The translations under genes were made by a program, and so were the position numbers. The notes under the pieces are model-generated. The model worked only from the letters and a program-made list of their open reading frames with translations, had not been told where the DNA came from and ran no database searches. Below are positions 1 through 7,590 of a DNA stretch of 64,000 nt, in pieces; within the stretch, counting starts at the first letter, position 1; each line of letters begins with the position of its first letter. This DNA comes from JACMNW01 sp031402355 (GTDB taxonomy: Bacteria > Pseudomonadota > Alphaproteobacteria > Rhodobacterales > Rhodobacteraceae). The stretch lies in assembly GCA_031402355.1 (NCBI GenBank), contig JANNSG010000136.1, positions 1-64,000 of the forward strand, written 5' to 3'.

Positions 1-10
1 ATTTCTATAA

Positions 11-28
11 TTCAACTATATGGTTGAA
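11..28. promoter_or_regulatory. Inverted repeat over the ArsR start codon, likely autoregulatory operator
   Basis: TTCAAC (11-16) and GTTGAA (23-28) form a 6-bp inverted repeat with a 6-nt spacer, and the start codon at 20-22 lies in that spacer. ArsR-family repressors usually bind such dyads in their own promoter. That this is the operator is inference. Confidence 0.45.
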
Positions 29-364
29 CGAATCATAGCAGACCCGCTTACCCTTGCCCTGAAAGCCGCCAGCGATCCCACGCGGCGGTCAATCCTGACC
101 CATCTTGCCCAAGAAGGCCCTGCCCGTGTCACCGAAATCGCGGCCCGTTTTGATATCAGCCTGAACGCCGTCTCCAAGCACATCATGGTGCTGGAAAGCG
201 CGGGGTTGGTCAGCCGTCGAACGCAATGGCGCGAACATCTGATCGAGGTGCAGATGGGGCCACTTGCCGAAATCGACCGTTGGTTCGCCGGATTGCGCTC
301 TATCTGGGACCAAAGATTAGAAGCCCTCGACTCCCTTATCACAAAGGAATCCGACAATGATTGA
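20..364 (+). CDS. ArsR-family winged-helix transcriptional regulator
   Basis: This 114-residue protein has the ArsR/SmtB layout. An N-terminal helix (ALKAASDPTRRSILTHL) is followed by a helix-turn-helix near residues 40-65 (ARFDISLNAVSKHIMVLESAGLV) and a wing. No metal-binding cysteine motif is visible, so this is the SRPBCC-linked, non-metal subgroup rather than an arsenic sensor. The ATG at 20 is used. The 3' end overlaps the next gene by 8 nt, which implies translational coupling. The family normally represses its own operon, and a dyad over the start codon fits that. The ligand is unknown. Confidence 0.88.
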   Translation: MVERIIADPLTLALKAASDPTRRSILTHLAQEGPARVTEIAARFDISLNAVSKHIMVLESAGLVSRRTQWREHLIEVQMGPLAEIDRWFAGLRSIWDQRLEALDSLITKESDND

Positions 365-776
365 TCTATCACTCACCTGCCGCCGCATCATAAATGCCAG
401 CCCCGAAAAGGTATATAGCGCATGGCTCAACCCCGACATGATCTTGAAATACATGACATTCGGCCCTGAAATGGCCTGCCAGAACGCCAAATCCGACCCT
501 CGCGTCGGGGGACGTTTCTCGTTTGATATGGTGGGCGAGAACCGCAATGCACATGCCGGCACCTATCTGGTGTTGGATCCGCATTCCCACATCGCATTTT
601 CATGGGAAACCCCATGGTCCGCCCCCGAAAGCCGCGTTGATTTGCGGCTCACCCCAGTGCCCAATGGCACCGAAGTCGAGCTGACCCATGTAAAATTCCT
701 TTCCGAACAATCCCGCGATGGCCATTTGAAGGGCTGGACGGGTATCTTTGAACGTCTGAACGCACTGTTGGGCTGA
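357..776 (+). CDS. SRPBCC (AHSA1/START-like) domain protein
   Basis: The 139-residue protein matches the AHSA1-type SRPBCC fold: an opening ICAS-like strand (SLTCRRIINASPEKVYSAWLNPDMI), a central strand block (GGRFSFDMVGENRNAHAGTYL) and a C-terminal helix (DGHLKGWTGIFERLNALLG). These helix-grip proteins bind small hydrophobic ligands. The 8-nt overlap with the ArsR gene makes a regulator/effector pair that is widespread in proteobacteria. No ligand or reaction can be assigned from sequence alone. Confidence 0.85.
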   Translation: MIDLSLTCRRIINASPEKVYSAWLNPDMILKYMTFGPEMACQNAKSDPRVGGRFSFDMVGENRNAHAGTYLVLDPHSHIAFSWETPWSAPESRVDLRLTPVPNGTEVELTHVKFLSEQSRDGHLKGWTGIFERLNALLG

Positions 777-822
777 AACGATAACCTGATACATCTGACT
801 TTGCTTGCCCTGCACCAGCAAG

Positions 823-1062
823 TTAGTGCGGCCGGCCGGGCCGGGTACGGCTTTGCAGATGTACCCAGCCCCGTTCTGCAACGCTCAGCATGCCGATCAC
901 AACGACAAATGTAGCCAGATTTCCATAGCCCCGCAGAAAAGTCCCGGTGATCCAGCCGGGTATGTAAAGGTACAGCCAGTAGCTGGCCAGGGCCAGCAGC
1001 CCGGCAAAGACAAGTCCCGCCAGATGCCAAACGATTGCAGATCGCACCTGTTGGGACATCAC
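823..1062 (-). CDS. Small membrane protein, last gene of the Rieske operon
   Basis: The 79-residue protein has two hydrophobic stretches, roughly residues 10-32 (IVWHLAGLVFAGLLALASYWLYLYI) and 45-60 (NLATFVVVIGMLSVA), and a basic C-terminus. Its ATG overlaps the TGA of the upstream 253-residue gene (ATGA), so it is translationally coupled to that operon. I do not recognise the family. Its placement suggests an accessory or anchoring subunit of the membrane redox complex encoded upstream, which is inference. Confidence 0.65.
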   Translation of the reverse strand: MMSQQVRSAIVWHLAGLVFAGLLALASYWLYLYIPGWITGTFLRGYGNLATFVVVIGMLSVAERGWVHLQSRTRPGRPH

Positions 1063-1820
1063 AGTCTCCGTGCCGAACCGGTATCAACCCTGAAGATCAG
1101 CAAATCATCCCGACGTTCCAATGTGCCCTCCATTTCAACCGGCACCGCCGTCATGTCGTAAAGCGAGTCCGGCATCGGGCCGCCGTCTTCGGCCGCCAGC
1201 AGTACCACCATCGCGCCTTCAACGGGTAGTTCCATCACCAGGACGGGCGGCAACCCGGTCAGAATGCACAGATTGGCGCAGGCCTTGTGCGCGAGCCCCG
1301 TCCCGGGTTTCATGGCACCCGCATAGCATTTGCCGTCGCAAATTTCGCCGGTCAGCCGCCACCGACCCAGATCTTCAGCCGGTCCGGGCACAAATTCTGC
1401 CGCGGTCGCGGCGTGTCTTGCAACGCCGGTATCGGTGACCAGCAACATGTCCAGATCGCCGCGCCGCACGAATATTCCACCGACGTCCACGGCATCAGTT
1501 CCAGCCTGACTGGCCTGGCCCTGAACCCCGAATTTCTGCTGCCCCCCCAAAAGGATCGCCCGTGCGGGGCTGTCATTTTGCGCGCTGACGCGAAGGATCG
1601 GATAGGGTAGCGGATCAATCACCCCCGTCAGCACACCACCACGCAGATCATTGGCGTATCGCCCCGGGCCGGGATCTGCGGCACCAAGCGGAAGGACAAG
1701 CGCCATCACGGCCAAAAGGAAGACTATTCCCGCCCCAGCAGCTAACGCAAATCTTTTGATGTCTGAGGGGACTTTCTTGAAATATCCCACAAAGAACGGA
1801 TCGGATGGTTTCGCAGTCAT
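1059..1820 (-). CDS. Membrane-anchored protein with conserved Cys/His motif, unknown function
   Basis: The 253-residue protein has one N-terminal transmembrane segment (about residues 23-47) and a large, probably periplasmic, domain. Near residues 157-185 is a striking motif: GEICDGKCYAG, then GLAHKACANLC. Its Cys-x3-Cys and His-Lys-x-Cys-Ala-x2-Cys pattern looks like a metal or cofactor site. I recall a similar motif in uncharacterised proteins beside Rieske/ferric-reductase genes but can give no function. ATGA overlaps on both sides tie it to the operon. Confidence 0.72.
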   Translation of the reverse strand: MTAKPSDPFFVGYFKKVPSDIKRFALAAGAGIVFLLAVMALVLPLGAADPGPGRYANDLRGGVLTGVIDPLPYPILRVSAQNDSPARAILLGGQQKFGVQGQASQAGTDAVDVGGIFVRRGDLDMLLVTDTGVARHAATAAEFVPGPAEDLGRWRLTGEICDGKCYAGAMKPGTGLAHKACANLCILTGLPPVLVMELPVEGAMVVLLAAEDGGPMPDSLYDMTAVPVEMEGTLERRDDLLIFRVDTGSARRL

Positions 1821-2884
1821 GCCGCCCCCTCCGTCAACGCGATCAGAACAGGCTCGACCACCGTGCCAAATGGCAGGGCAACCGGATCGACCCAGATCGT
1901 GCTTGCCTCCAGCCGCACCCGGTACTTGCGGACCCTTTCCTTGAAGGGCGGCGGTGAACAGCCGTCCTCCAGCCGGTACTGATAGCCGTGCCAGGGGCAG
2001 GTCACCAAACCCAGCACCACTTTTCCTTCACCGATCGGGCCGCCCTGGTGCGAACAGACGTTCGACAACGCCGACAGTTTTCCTTTGAACTTGAACACCG
2101 CGATCCTTTCGCCGCCTGCCCCGGCCCCGATCAGCGCTCGACCTTCGGAAAAATCCTGCAGATCGCCGAACCTGACCCACCCATCAAGGACGGAACTTGC
2201 ATCTTGAACCCGGTCCTTGCGAAGCTCCCGCAGCCCAGTCAACAGATGTAGAGTGACCAGCAAAGTCATGCTGGCCGCCACGACAATCATCATCACCGGA
2301 TTGCCAGCCCCTGCCAGCGGCCCCAGCGCCACATGCAGCACGATAGACCCATAGGCCGCATACACCAGCATATGCAGCGTTTTCCAGACCCGTGCTGTCA
2401 GGAACGACAGCCAGAAATCATGACTCGTAGCGGCCATCACCACCAGCGCCACAAGACCGAAGACGCCGAAAATCTCGAACGGAAAACCGCCGATCTGGGC
2501 GTAGCTGGTGTTCGCTGTGAATAGTCCCTCCAGCTTGGATTGGGGCGCGAATGCGAAATACCAGTCCAGCACCGCCATTGCATGTGTAAAGGCCACGATG
2601 GCCGTGACAACGCCAAAGTGCCGCCTGTTGTATAGCAACGGCAAAAACCGGGTATCCAGTCGCGCCAGCGGACCAATGGCCAGCACCAGCGTCAGCAAGA
2701 TGAAGGCAAGGCTGCCAAAGGCCCGTATCCGGTAGATCGGCGCATTGACCGATGCAACAGACTGCGCCAGCCTCGGGGCCAAATTCAAGAACAACAAAAG
2801 ATATCCCGCAACCCCCAACAGCAACAGGGCATCATAAATCAGCTTGTTGCGGTTCCAGATGACCGGTTTGTAGGAATGGCTCAT
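1817..2884 (-). CDS. Ferric-reductase-like transmembrane domain fused to a Rieske [2Fe-2S] domain
   Basis: The 355-residue protein is a two-part fusion. Residues about 15-220 hold six or so transmembrane helices of the ferric-reductase/YedZ type, with candidate haem histidines (RRHFGVV, FTHAM, KTLHML, LHVAL). Residues about 235-340 form a Rieske domain with both ligand boxes, CSHQGGPIGEG and CPWHGYQ, giving the expected Cys-x-His and Cys-x2-His ligands. Such fusions move electrons between membrane haem and a soluble or periplasmic partner. Its own partner is probably among the coupled small membrane proteins. The substrate is unknown. Confidence 0.86.
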   Translation of the reverse strand: MSHSYKPVIWNRNKLIYDALLLLGVAGYLLLFLNLAPRLAQSVASVNAPIYRIRAFGSLAFILLTLVLAIGPLARLDTRFLPLLYNRRHFGVVTAIVAFTHAMAVLDWYFAFAPQSKLEGLFTANTSYAQIGGFPFEIFGVFGLVALVVMAATSHDFWLSFLTARVWKTLHMLVYAAYGSIVLHVALGPLAGAGNPVMMIVVAASMTLLVTLHLLTGLRELRKDRVQDASSVLDGWVRFGDLQDFSEGRALIGAGAGGERIAVFKFKGKLSALSNVCSHQGGPIGEGKVVLGLVTCPWHGYQYRLEDGCSPPPFKERVRKYRVRLEASTIWVDPVALPFGTVVEPVLIALTEGAA

Positions 2885-3045
2885 CCTGTGTCCCCTTCTG
2901 CAGCGGGCACAGCATCCAATCGTACGGGCGCGCGCTCATAAGCCGGACCCGGCGAAAAGGCCAGGATCACGAAAATTGACAGCGGCAGTACAACCGCAAG
3001 CAAGGCCCATATCCGGACATGCGCCCGCCTTTGCCGCCGGATCAT
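2881..3045 (-). CDS. 54-residue single-span membrane protein
   Basis: The ATG at 3045 overlaps the TGA of the upstream 71-residue gene (ATGA), which decides this start over an upstream in-frame ATG at 3102. The product opens with a very basic stretch (MIRRQRRAHVR), then one transmembrane helix (IWALLAVVLPLSIFVILAF) and a short outer tail. Its 3' end overlaps the Rieske fusion gene in the same way. The charge pattern predicts an inside N-terminus. I do not recognise a named family. Confidence 0.68.
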   Translation of the reverse strand: MIRRQRRAHVRIWALLAVVLPLSIFVILAFSPGPAYERAPVRLDAVPAAEGDTG

Positions 3046-3257
3046 GGCTTGTCTTCGCCGGCCTGCGCCAGCGCGATCCAACGCATCAGCACGAGCGGCC
3101 ACAACATAATCAGTCCGGGCAACAACAGCGGCCGCACGGCATATGCGCCCTTGGCCGCACCATCAATCCGATCAATTCCAAAGACCAGGAAGATCAGGGC
3201 TATGGCAAAACCTATGCCGCCATAGATGCCAAACCCTATGGAAATTGCGTCCGACAT
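3042..3257 (-). CDS. 71-residue two-span membrane protein
   Basis: Two hydrophobic segments are clear, residues about 7-28 (IGFGIYGGIGFAIALIFLVFG) and 46-64 (LLLPGLIMLWPLVLMRW), joined by a polar loop with IDRIDGAAKGAYAVRP. It lies 13 nt downstream of the SDR gene and overlaps the next small membrane gene by ATGA, so the six genes from 3981 down to 823 probably form one transcript. It resembles small uncharacterised proteins I associate with Rieske-fusion operons, but I cannot name it. Confidence 0.68.
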   Translation of the reverse strand: MSDAISIGFGIYGGIGFAIALIFLVFGIDRIDGAAKGAYAVRPLLLPGLIMLWPLVLMRWIALAQAGEDKP

Positions 3258-3270
3258 AGAGCCCCTCAGT

Positions 3271-3981
3271 TCAGACCAAAGCAGTGGCGGGAATCGCAGC
3301 CCCCGTCACCACTGCTCCGGCAGGAGACACCAAATAGCCTATCAGTTGTGCTATGGAATTTGGCGAAATCCAGATGCCAGGCTTGGCGTCTGGCATGGAT
3401 GCCCGGTTGACGGGCGTATCAATAGTACCGGGCAATACACAGTTTGCCGTGATCCTGTCGGCCCGGTGTTCTGCCGCAATGGTCTCAACCACCCGCATCA
3501 CCGCCGCCTTGGAGGCCGCATATGCCGCCTGCCCTGACGTGGCCTTGATCCCGGGTTGGGCTGCGATATGCACGATCCGCCCATATCCGGCAGCTTTCAT
3601 GGCCGGCAGCACGGCGACAGAGGTGATCAATGCAATCTTTGCATTCAAAAGCATCATCAGGTCCCATTGATCCAGCGATTTCTCAATGACCTTCCCGGTT
3701 GCAAAGCCACCCACCGTGTTCACCAGCCCTGTGACTTTGCCAAATCGCGCAACCGCTTCCGCTACAACCCCATCCACCGAGGCTTTATTGGTCAGATCGC
3801 GCCCGCCAAGCATCAACAGCTGGTTTGGGTCCAACCCCTGGGTGATCAAATGGAAATTGTCTTCTGACCGATCAACACAGATCACTCTGGCGCCTTTTTC
3901 CACCAGGACCCGCGCCACGACCGATCCCAGATTGCCCGAGGCCCCCGTCACGATTATGCATTCATTCGACAGCGTCATCAT
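3271..3981 (-). CDS. Short-chain dehydrogenase/reductase (SDR)
   Basis: This is a classical SDR of 236 residues: TGASGNLGSVVA is the TGxxxGxG nucleotide-binding motif, a YAASK active-site Tyr/Lys pair lies about 150 residues in, and LPGTIDTP follows. The usual catalytic Ser position before the Tyr reads IAAQPG, so the triad may be altered. The start is placed at the ATG preceded by GAGG rather than the longer frame to 4062. It is the first gene of the Rieske operon, so it may supply or consume reducing equivalents for that system. The substrate is unknown. Confidence 0.82.
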   Translation of the reverse strand: MMTLSNECIIVTGASGNLGSVVARVLVEKGARVICVDRSEDNFHLITQGLDPNQLLMLGGRDLTNKASVDGVVAEAVARFGKVTGLVNTVGGFATGKVIEKSLDQWDLMMLLNAKIALITSVAVLPAMKAAGYGRIVHIAAQPGIKATSGQAAYAASKAAVMRVVETIAAEHRADRITANCVLPGTIDTPVNRASMPDAKPGIWISPNSIAQLIGYLVSPAGAVVTGAAIPATALV

Positions 3982-4232
3982 TGTTCCCTCAGGTTGGATA
4001 TTTGTTATATCGGAGGCCAAGGGATTGCCCGAAATCCCGCGCTCTGACAACTGATTCAACAAACGGGTCGCACCTTTGTGTCGGTTCCCCTTGTATGCAA
4101 CGGACCAAGTCAGTGCAAATGGGTTGCGGTCTGCTAAGGTGGCGGTCGGTGGCGGCGATCAGGTCCGCCGCCGCTATTGCCCGTATTCGATTTTAAACCT
4201 AACGTTCGCGCGCATCGATTGAAAGACTGTGG

Positions 4233-5957
4233 ATGGCCGAACACCCCGCCCGACGCCGCCTTGCCGCCATTCTAGCCGCCGACGTGGTGGGCTATTCCAG
4301 CCTGATGGAGGCCAACGAGGAGCGCACGCTGGCGGCGCTTAGACATCACCGGCACGCGTTTTTTGACCCCACAATAGCGAAGCATGGCGGGCGCATTTTC
4401 AAGGAAATGGGCGACGGGTTTCTGGTGGAATTTGCCAGCGTTCTGAATGCGGTGCGCTGCGCGGTGGAGATTCAGGCAGGCATGGCTCTGCGCAATCAGG
4501 ACCTGCCGGGGGATCGCCGCATTATCTTCCGCATCGGGGTCAACCTGGGCGATGTCATCATCGAAGGGGATGACCTGCACGGCGACGGGGTGAATGTGGC
4601 CACAAGGCTTGAAGGGTTGGCCGAGCCGGGTGGCATCTGCCTTTCGGCCACCGTGCATGAACAGGTAAAACGCCGGATGGAGGCCGTGTTCGACGATCTG
4701 GGGCCGCAAACGCTCAAGAATATCGCCGAACCTTTGCAGGTGTTTCGCGTTCGCATGGCGCCGGGTGAGCTTGCCGCACTCGCCTTGCCCGACAAGCCCT
4801 CGATCGCGGTATTGCCCTTCGTCAACATGAGCACGGACCCGGAGTACGAGTTTTTCGTCGATGGATTGACCGAGGATCTGATCACCGATCTGTCGCGCAA
4901 CCCGGGCCTGTTCGTGATCGCACGTAATTCCAGTTTTGCCTACAAGGGTAAACCTACGGATGCGCGCCGCATCGCGCGGGAATTGGGGGTGCGCTATCTG
5001 TTGGAAGGCTCGGCCCGCCGCGCGGGAGGGCGGGTGCGGATCAATGTGCAGTTGATCGACAGCATCGGGGGCGGGCATCTTTGGGCCGAACGCTTTGACC
5101 GTGAAATAGAGGACATCTTTGATCTGCAGGACGCGGTGACGGCGCGGATTGCGACGGAACTGGTCGGGCGGCTGGTGGCGGCCCCTGCCCGCCGGCGCAC
5201 CGCCAGCATCGAGGCTTATGACCTGTGCGTGCGGGGCCGGATTCTGGTTTCGAACGGCCCGGGCAATCCCGTGACGCAGAATGAAGGCGCGATGGCGCTT
5301 GAACGCGCGTTGGCGCAGGATCCGACCTATGCCGAACCGCACCGATGGATTGCATTCAGTCACCTGTCGCGCTGGGTGCACAGCATGGAGCCGGAAAGTC
5401 TGCATCGTGCACTTGCCGTCGAACACAGCCGCGCCGCCGTGGCACTGGATCCGAACGATGCGGGCAATCACTGGGTAAGGGCCTATGTGCTGTCTTATGA
5501 ACATCTGGTGCCCGAGTTCGAGCGCGCCTTTGCAACGGCGCTGGCGCTGGACCCGAACAATGCCGACGCCTGGATCGCCTTTGCCGATATCTGCGCGGTG
5601 CAAGGGAAAGCAGTTGTGGCGCTGGACGCAATGGAACGGGCTATTCGCCTCGAACCGCACCCTCCGGGTTTCTATTACTGGATTCAGGGGTTCGTGCTCT
5701 ATTGCGACCGCCAGTATGAGGCTGCGATCAGCACCCTGCGGCGGACTGAAGTTTTCGGCGGCGTTGGGCACCGCACCTTGGCGGCAGCGCTGGCACAACT
5801 GGGCGAAACTGACGAGGCGGTGAGGGAAGGCGCGCTGTTCCGCGCGAAGACGCCGGAGTTCAGGATAGGCAGATGGCTTGCGATGCATGCCTACGGTGAT
5901 GCCACGACACTTGCGCATTTCGCGGATGGCTGTCGCAAAGCGGGGCTGCCGGAATGA
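4233..5957 (+). CDS. Class III adenylate/guanylate cyclase with TolB-like and TPR domains
   Basis: The 574-residue protein starts with a class III cyclase domain (about residues 8-175). Metal-binding Asp17 (AADVVGYS) and Asp61 (KEMGDGFLVEF), substrate Lys57, and the Asn/Arg pair in GVNVATRLE are all present, so it should make cAMP or cGMP from ATP or GTP. Residues about 190-320 (KPSIAVLPFVNMS, FVDGLTEDLITDLS) match the TolB-like region common in such fusions. TPR-like repeats fill the rest (ALDPNNADAWIAFADICAVQGK). It probably acts in the cytoplasm; the TPR part likely binds a partner. The cyclic-nucleotide-gated channel just downstream is a plausible effector. Confidence 0.9.
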   Translation: MAEHPARRRLAAILAADVVGYSSLMEANEERTLAALRHHRHAFFDPTIAKHGGRIFKEMGDGFLVEFASVLNAVRCAVEIQAGMALRNQDLPGDRRIIFRIGVNLGDVIIEGDDLHGDGVNVATRLEGLAEPGGICLSATVHEQVKRRMEAVFDDLGPQTLKNIAEPLQVFRVRMAPGELAALALPDKPSIAVLPFVNMSTDPEYEFFVDGLTEDLITDLSRNPGLFVIARNSSFAYKGKPTDARRIARELGVRYLLEGSARRAGGRVRINVQLIDSIGGGHLWAERFDREIEDIFDLQDAVTARIATELVGRLVAAPARRRTASIEAYDLCVRGRILVSNGPGNPVTQNEGAMALERALAQDPTYAEPHRWIAFSHLSRWVHSMEPESLHRALAVEHSRAAVALDPNDAGNHWVRAYVLSYEHLVPEFERAFATALALDPNNADAWIAFADICAVQGKAVVALDAMERAIRLEPHPPGFYYWIQGFVLYCDRQYEAAISTLRRTEVFGGVGHRTLAAALAQLGETDEAVREGALFRAKTPEFRIGRWLAMHAYGDATTLAHFADGCRKAGLPE

Positions 5958-6166
5958 CAGACGCCGTCGACCGCCGCCTTGCCGCGATCCTTGCAGCCGA
6001 TTTGCTGGGCTATTCCCGGCTGATGGAGGCCAACGAAGAACGCACGATGGCCGCCCTGAAACACCACCGGCGCGAGTTCTTTGATCCCACCATGGCCAGG
6101 CACAGCGGGTGCGTCTTCAAGATGACGGACGACAGGTTTTTGTTAGGTTTCGCAAATGACCACTGA
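5954..6166 (+). pseudogene. Truncated duplicate of the cyclase N-terminus
   Basis: This 70-residue frame repeats the first part of the preceding cyclase: RRLAAILAADLLGYSRLMEANEERT is near identical, then similarity decays. The second metal-Asp loop reads KMTDDRFLLGF instead of KEMGDGFLVEF and the frame stops at once. It keeps the first Asp but lacks the rest of the catalytic domain. Its ATG overlaps the cyclase stop (ATGA), so it may still be translated. Most likely it is the remnant of a tandem cyclase duplication. Confidence 0.75.
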
Positions 6167-6265
6167 CGCCCGAAACTGGTTTCAGATCGATCCTGATTTC
6201 GTCTCGATCCGCAGCCATATGCGCTGGCTAGCGTTGTTTGATATGGCATTTTGAAAGGCGTCGGC

Positions 6266-7423
6266 ATGCAATTAACTCTGCGCCACAAAATGTATGAAAT
6301 AGTCGAGCCGGGTTTGAAAAATACCCCGGTGGGCGCGCTTTTCACCCGAACCGGCATCATTTGCATCGTCGTCAGCGTGGCTCTGGCGGTTATGTCCACT
6401 CTGCCTGGCCTTACCGAAACCCAACGAGCGGGCCTGCGCCAAGCCGAGTTTGCTTTCGGCGGCTGGTTTGTCTTGGAATATCTGTTGCGGCTGTACACCG
6501 CCGCCGAACACCCGCTTTTCAGCCGGGATGGCACTTGGCGCGGGGCACTACGTTATGCAGCGACGCCGCTGATGCTTTTGGATCTGGCTGGTTTGATACC
6601 ACTGATATTGCTGATCACGGCGCCACATATGACGCCTCTGATCTTGCTTTTCCAGGTTCTCCGTTTCTTTCGACTGTCGCGTTATTCACCGGCACTGGCC
6701 ACCGTGGGGCGGGTGCTCGCAGCCGAGTGGCGCAGTCTGATGGCGACAGGCCTGATCGGGCTGGGGATGTTGCTGGTCTCGTCGACAGCGATGTACTTGC
6801 TGGAACACAGGGTTCAACCGGAAAAATTCGCCAGCATCCCGGATGCCATGTATTGGGCAATCGTCACCTTGGCGACTGTTGGCTACGGCGATGTCGTCCC
6901 GATCACCGGGGCCGGAAAGATAGCCTCGGGATTTGTGATCATCGCAGGTTTGATCTTTTTTGCGTTGCCTATTGCCATCATTGCCTCCAGCTTTCTTGCA
7001 GAAATGCGGCGAAGGGAATTCAACATCAGCTATGGCATGGTCGCGCGGGTTCCGCTGTTTGCGTCACTGGAAGCAATCGCCATTTCAGAATTGGCAAGCA
7101 TGCTAAAGGCCCGCAAGGTGCCGCGCGACGCTGTGATCCTCCGAAAAGGGGATGAAGGCGAAAGCATGTTCTTTATCTTGCAAGGCAAGGTCGAGGTCGT
7201 GGTGCCGGATGGTGAAGTCATTCTCAAGCAAGGTGATTTCTTTGGCGAAATGGCCGTAATCGGGCGCATAAAGCGGTCCGCGACAGTGATCGCGCGCCAG
7301 GCCTGCGAGCTGCTGGTCCTGGACGCGGGCGATCTCTTGCGGCTGATGGACCAGAACCCGGCCGTCGAACGTGTTCTGATGGACGAAATCGCCGCACGCA
7401 AAGCCCGGATCTCGCAAGGTTGA
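6266..7423 (+). CDS. Cyclic-nucleotide-gated voltage-type potassium channel
   Basis: The 385-residue protein has six transmembrane helices with an S4-like arginine segment (QVLRFFRLSRYSPAL). A pore loop carries the potassium selectivity filter TVGYGD (residues 204-209). The C-terminal part is a cyclic-nucleotide-binding domain (ILRKGDEGESMFFILQGKVEVV, GDFFGEMAVIGRIKRSATVIA) whose FGEMA...RSATV cassette retains the phosphate-binding Glu and Arg. This is the MlotiK1-type layout. The ATG at 6266 has an AAAGG 8-9 nt upstream and is preferred to an in-frame TTG at 6251. A cyclase lies directly upstream, so cAMP gating is plausible. Confidence 0.93.
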   Translation: MQLTLRHKMYEIVEPGLKNTPVGALFTRTGIICIVVSVALAVMSTLPGLTETQRAGLRQAEFAFGGWFVLEYLLRLYTAAEHPLFSRDGTWRGALRYAATPLMLLDLAGLIPLILLITAPHMTPLILLFQVLRFFRLSRYSPALATVGRVLAAEWRSLMATGLIGLGMLLVSSTAMYLLEHRVQPEKFASIPDAMYWAIVTLATVGYGDVVPITGAGKIASGFVIIAGLIFFALPIAIIASSFLAEMRRREFNISYGMVARVPLFASLEAIAISELASMLKARKVPRDAVILRKGDEGESMFFILQGKVEVVVPDGEVILKQGDFFGEMAVIGRIKRSATVIARQACELLVLDAGDLLRLMDQNPAVERVLMDEIAARKARISQG

Positions 7424-7590
7424 AATGATCAGACACGGCTGGGGCAACGACGGGCGTGTGCCCCCGAAGTTTGGCAATCCCATCTCCCTTTTCCACCGCC
7501 AATGCGGCATCGTGCCGGGCTTTACTTGTCGCCCCGGATGGAACAGGTAATGGCGCTACGGCAAGTCCACCACCGGCAAGCTCTCATGAG

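Noticed and set aside
4272..5918. A 548-codon minus-strand open frame
   Set aside because: It mirrors the cyclase gene, whose catalytic residues and TPR repeats are clear on the plus strand.
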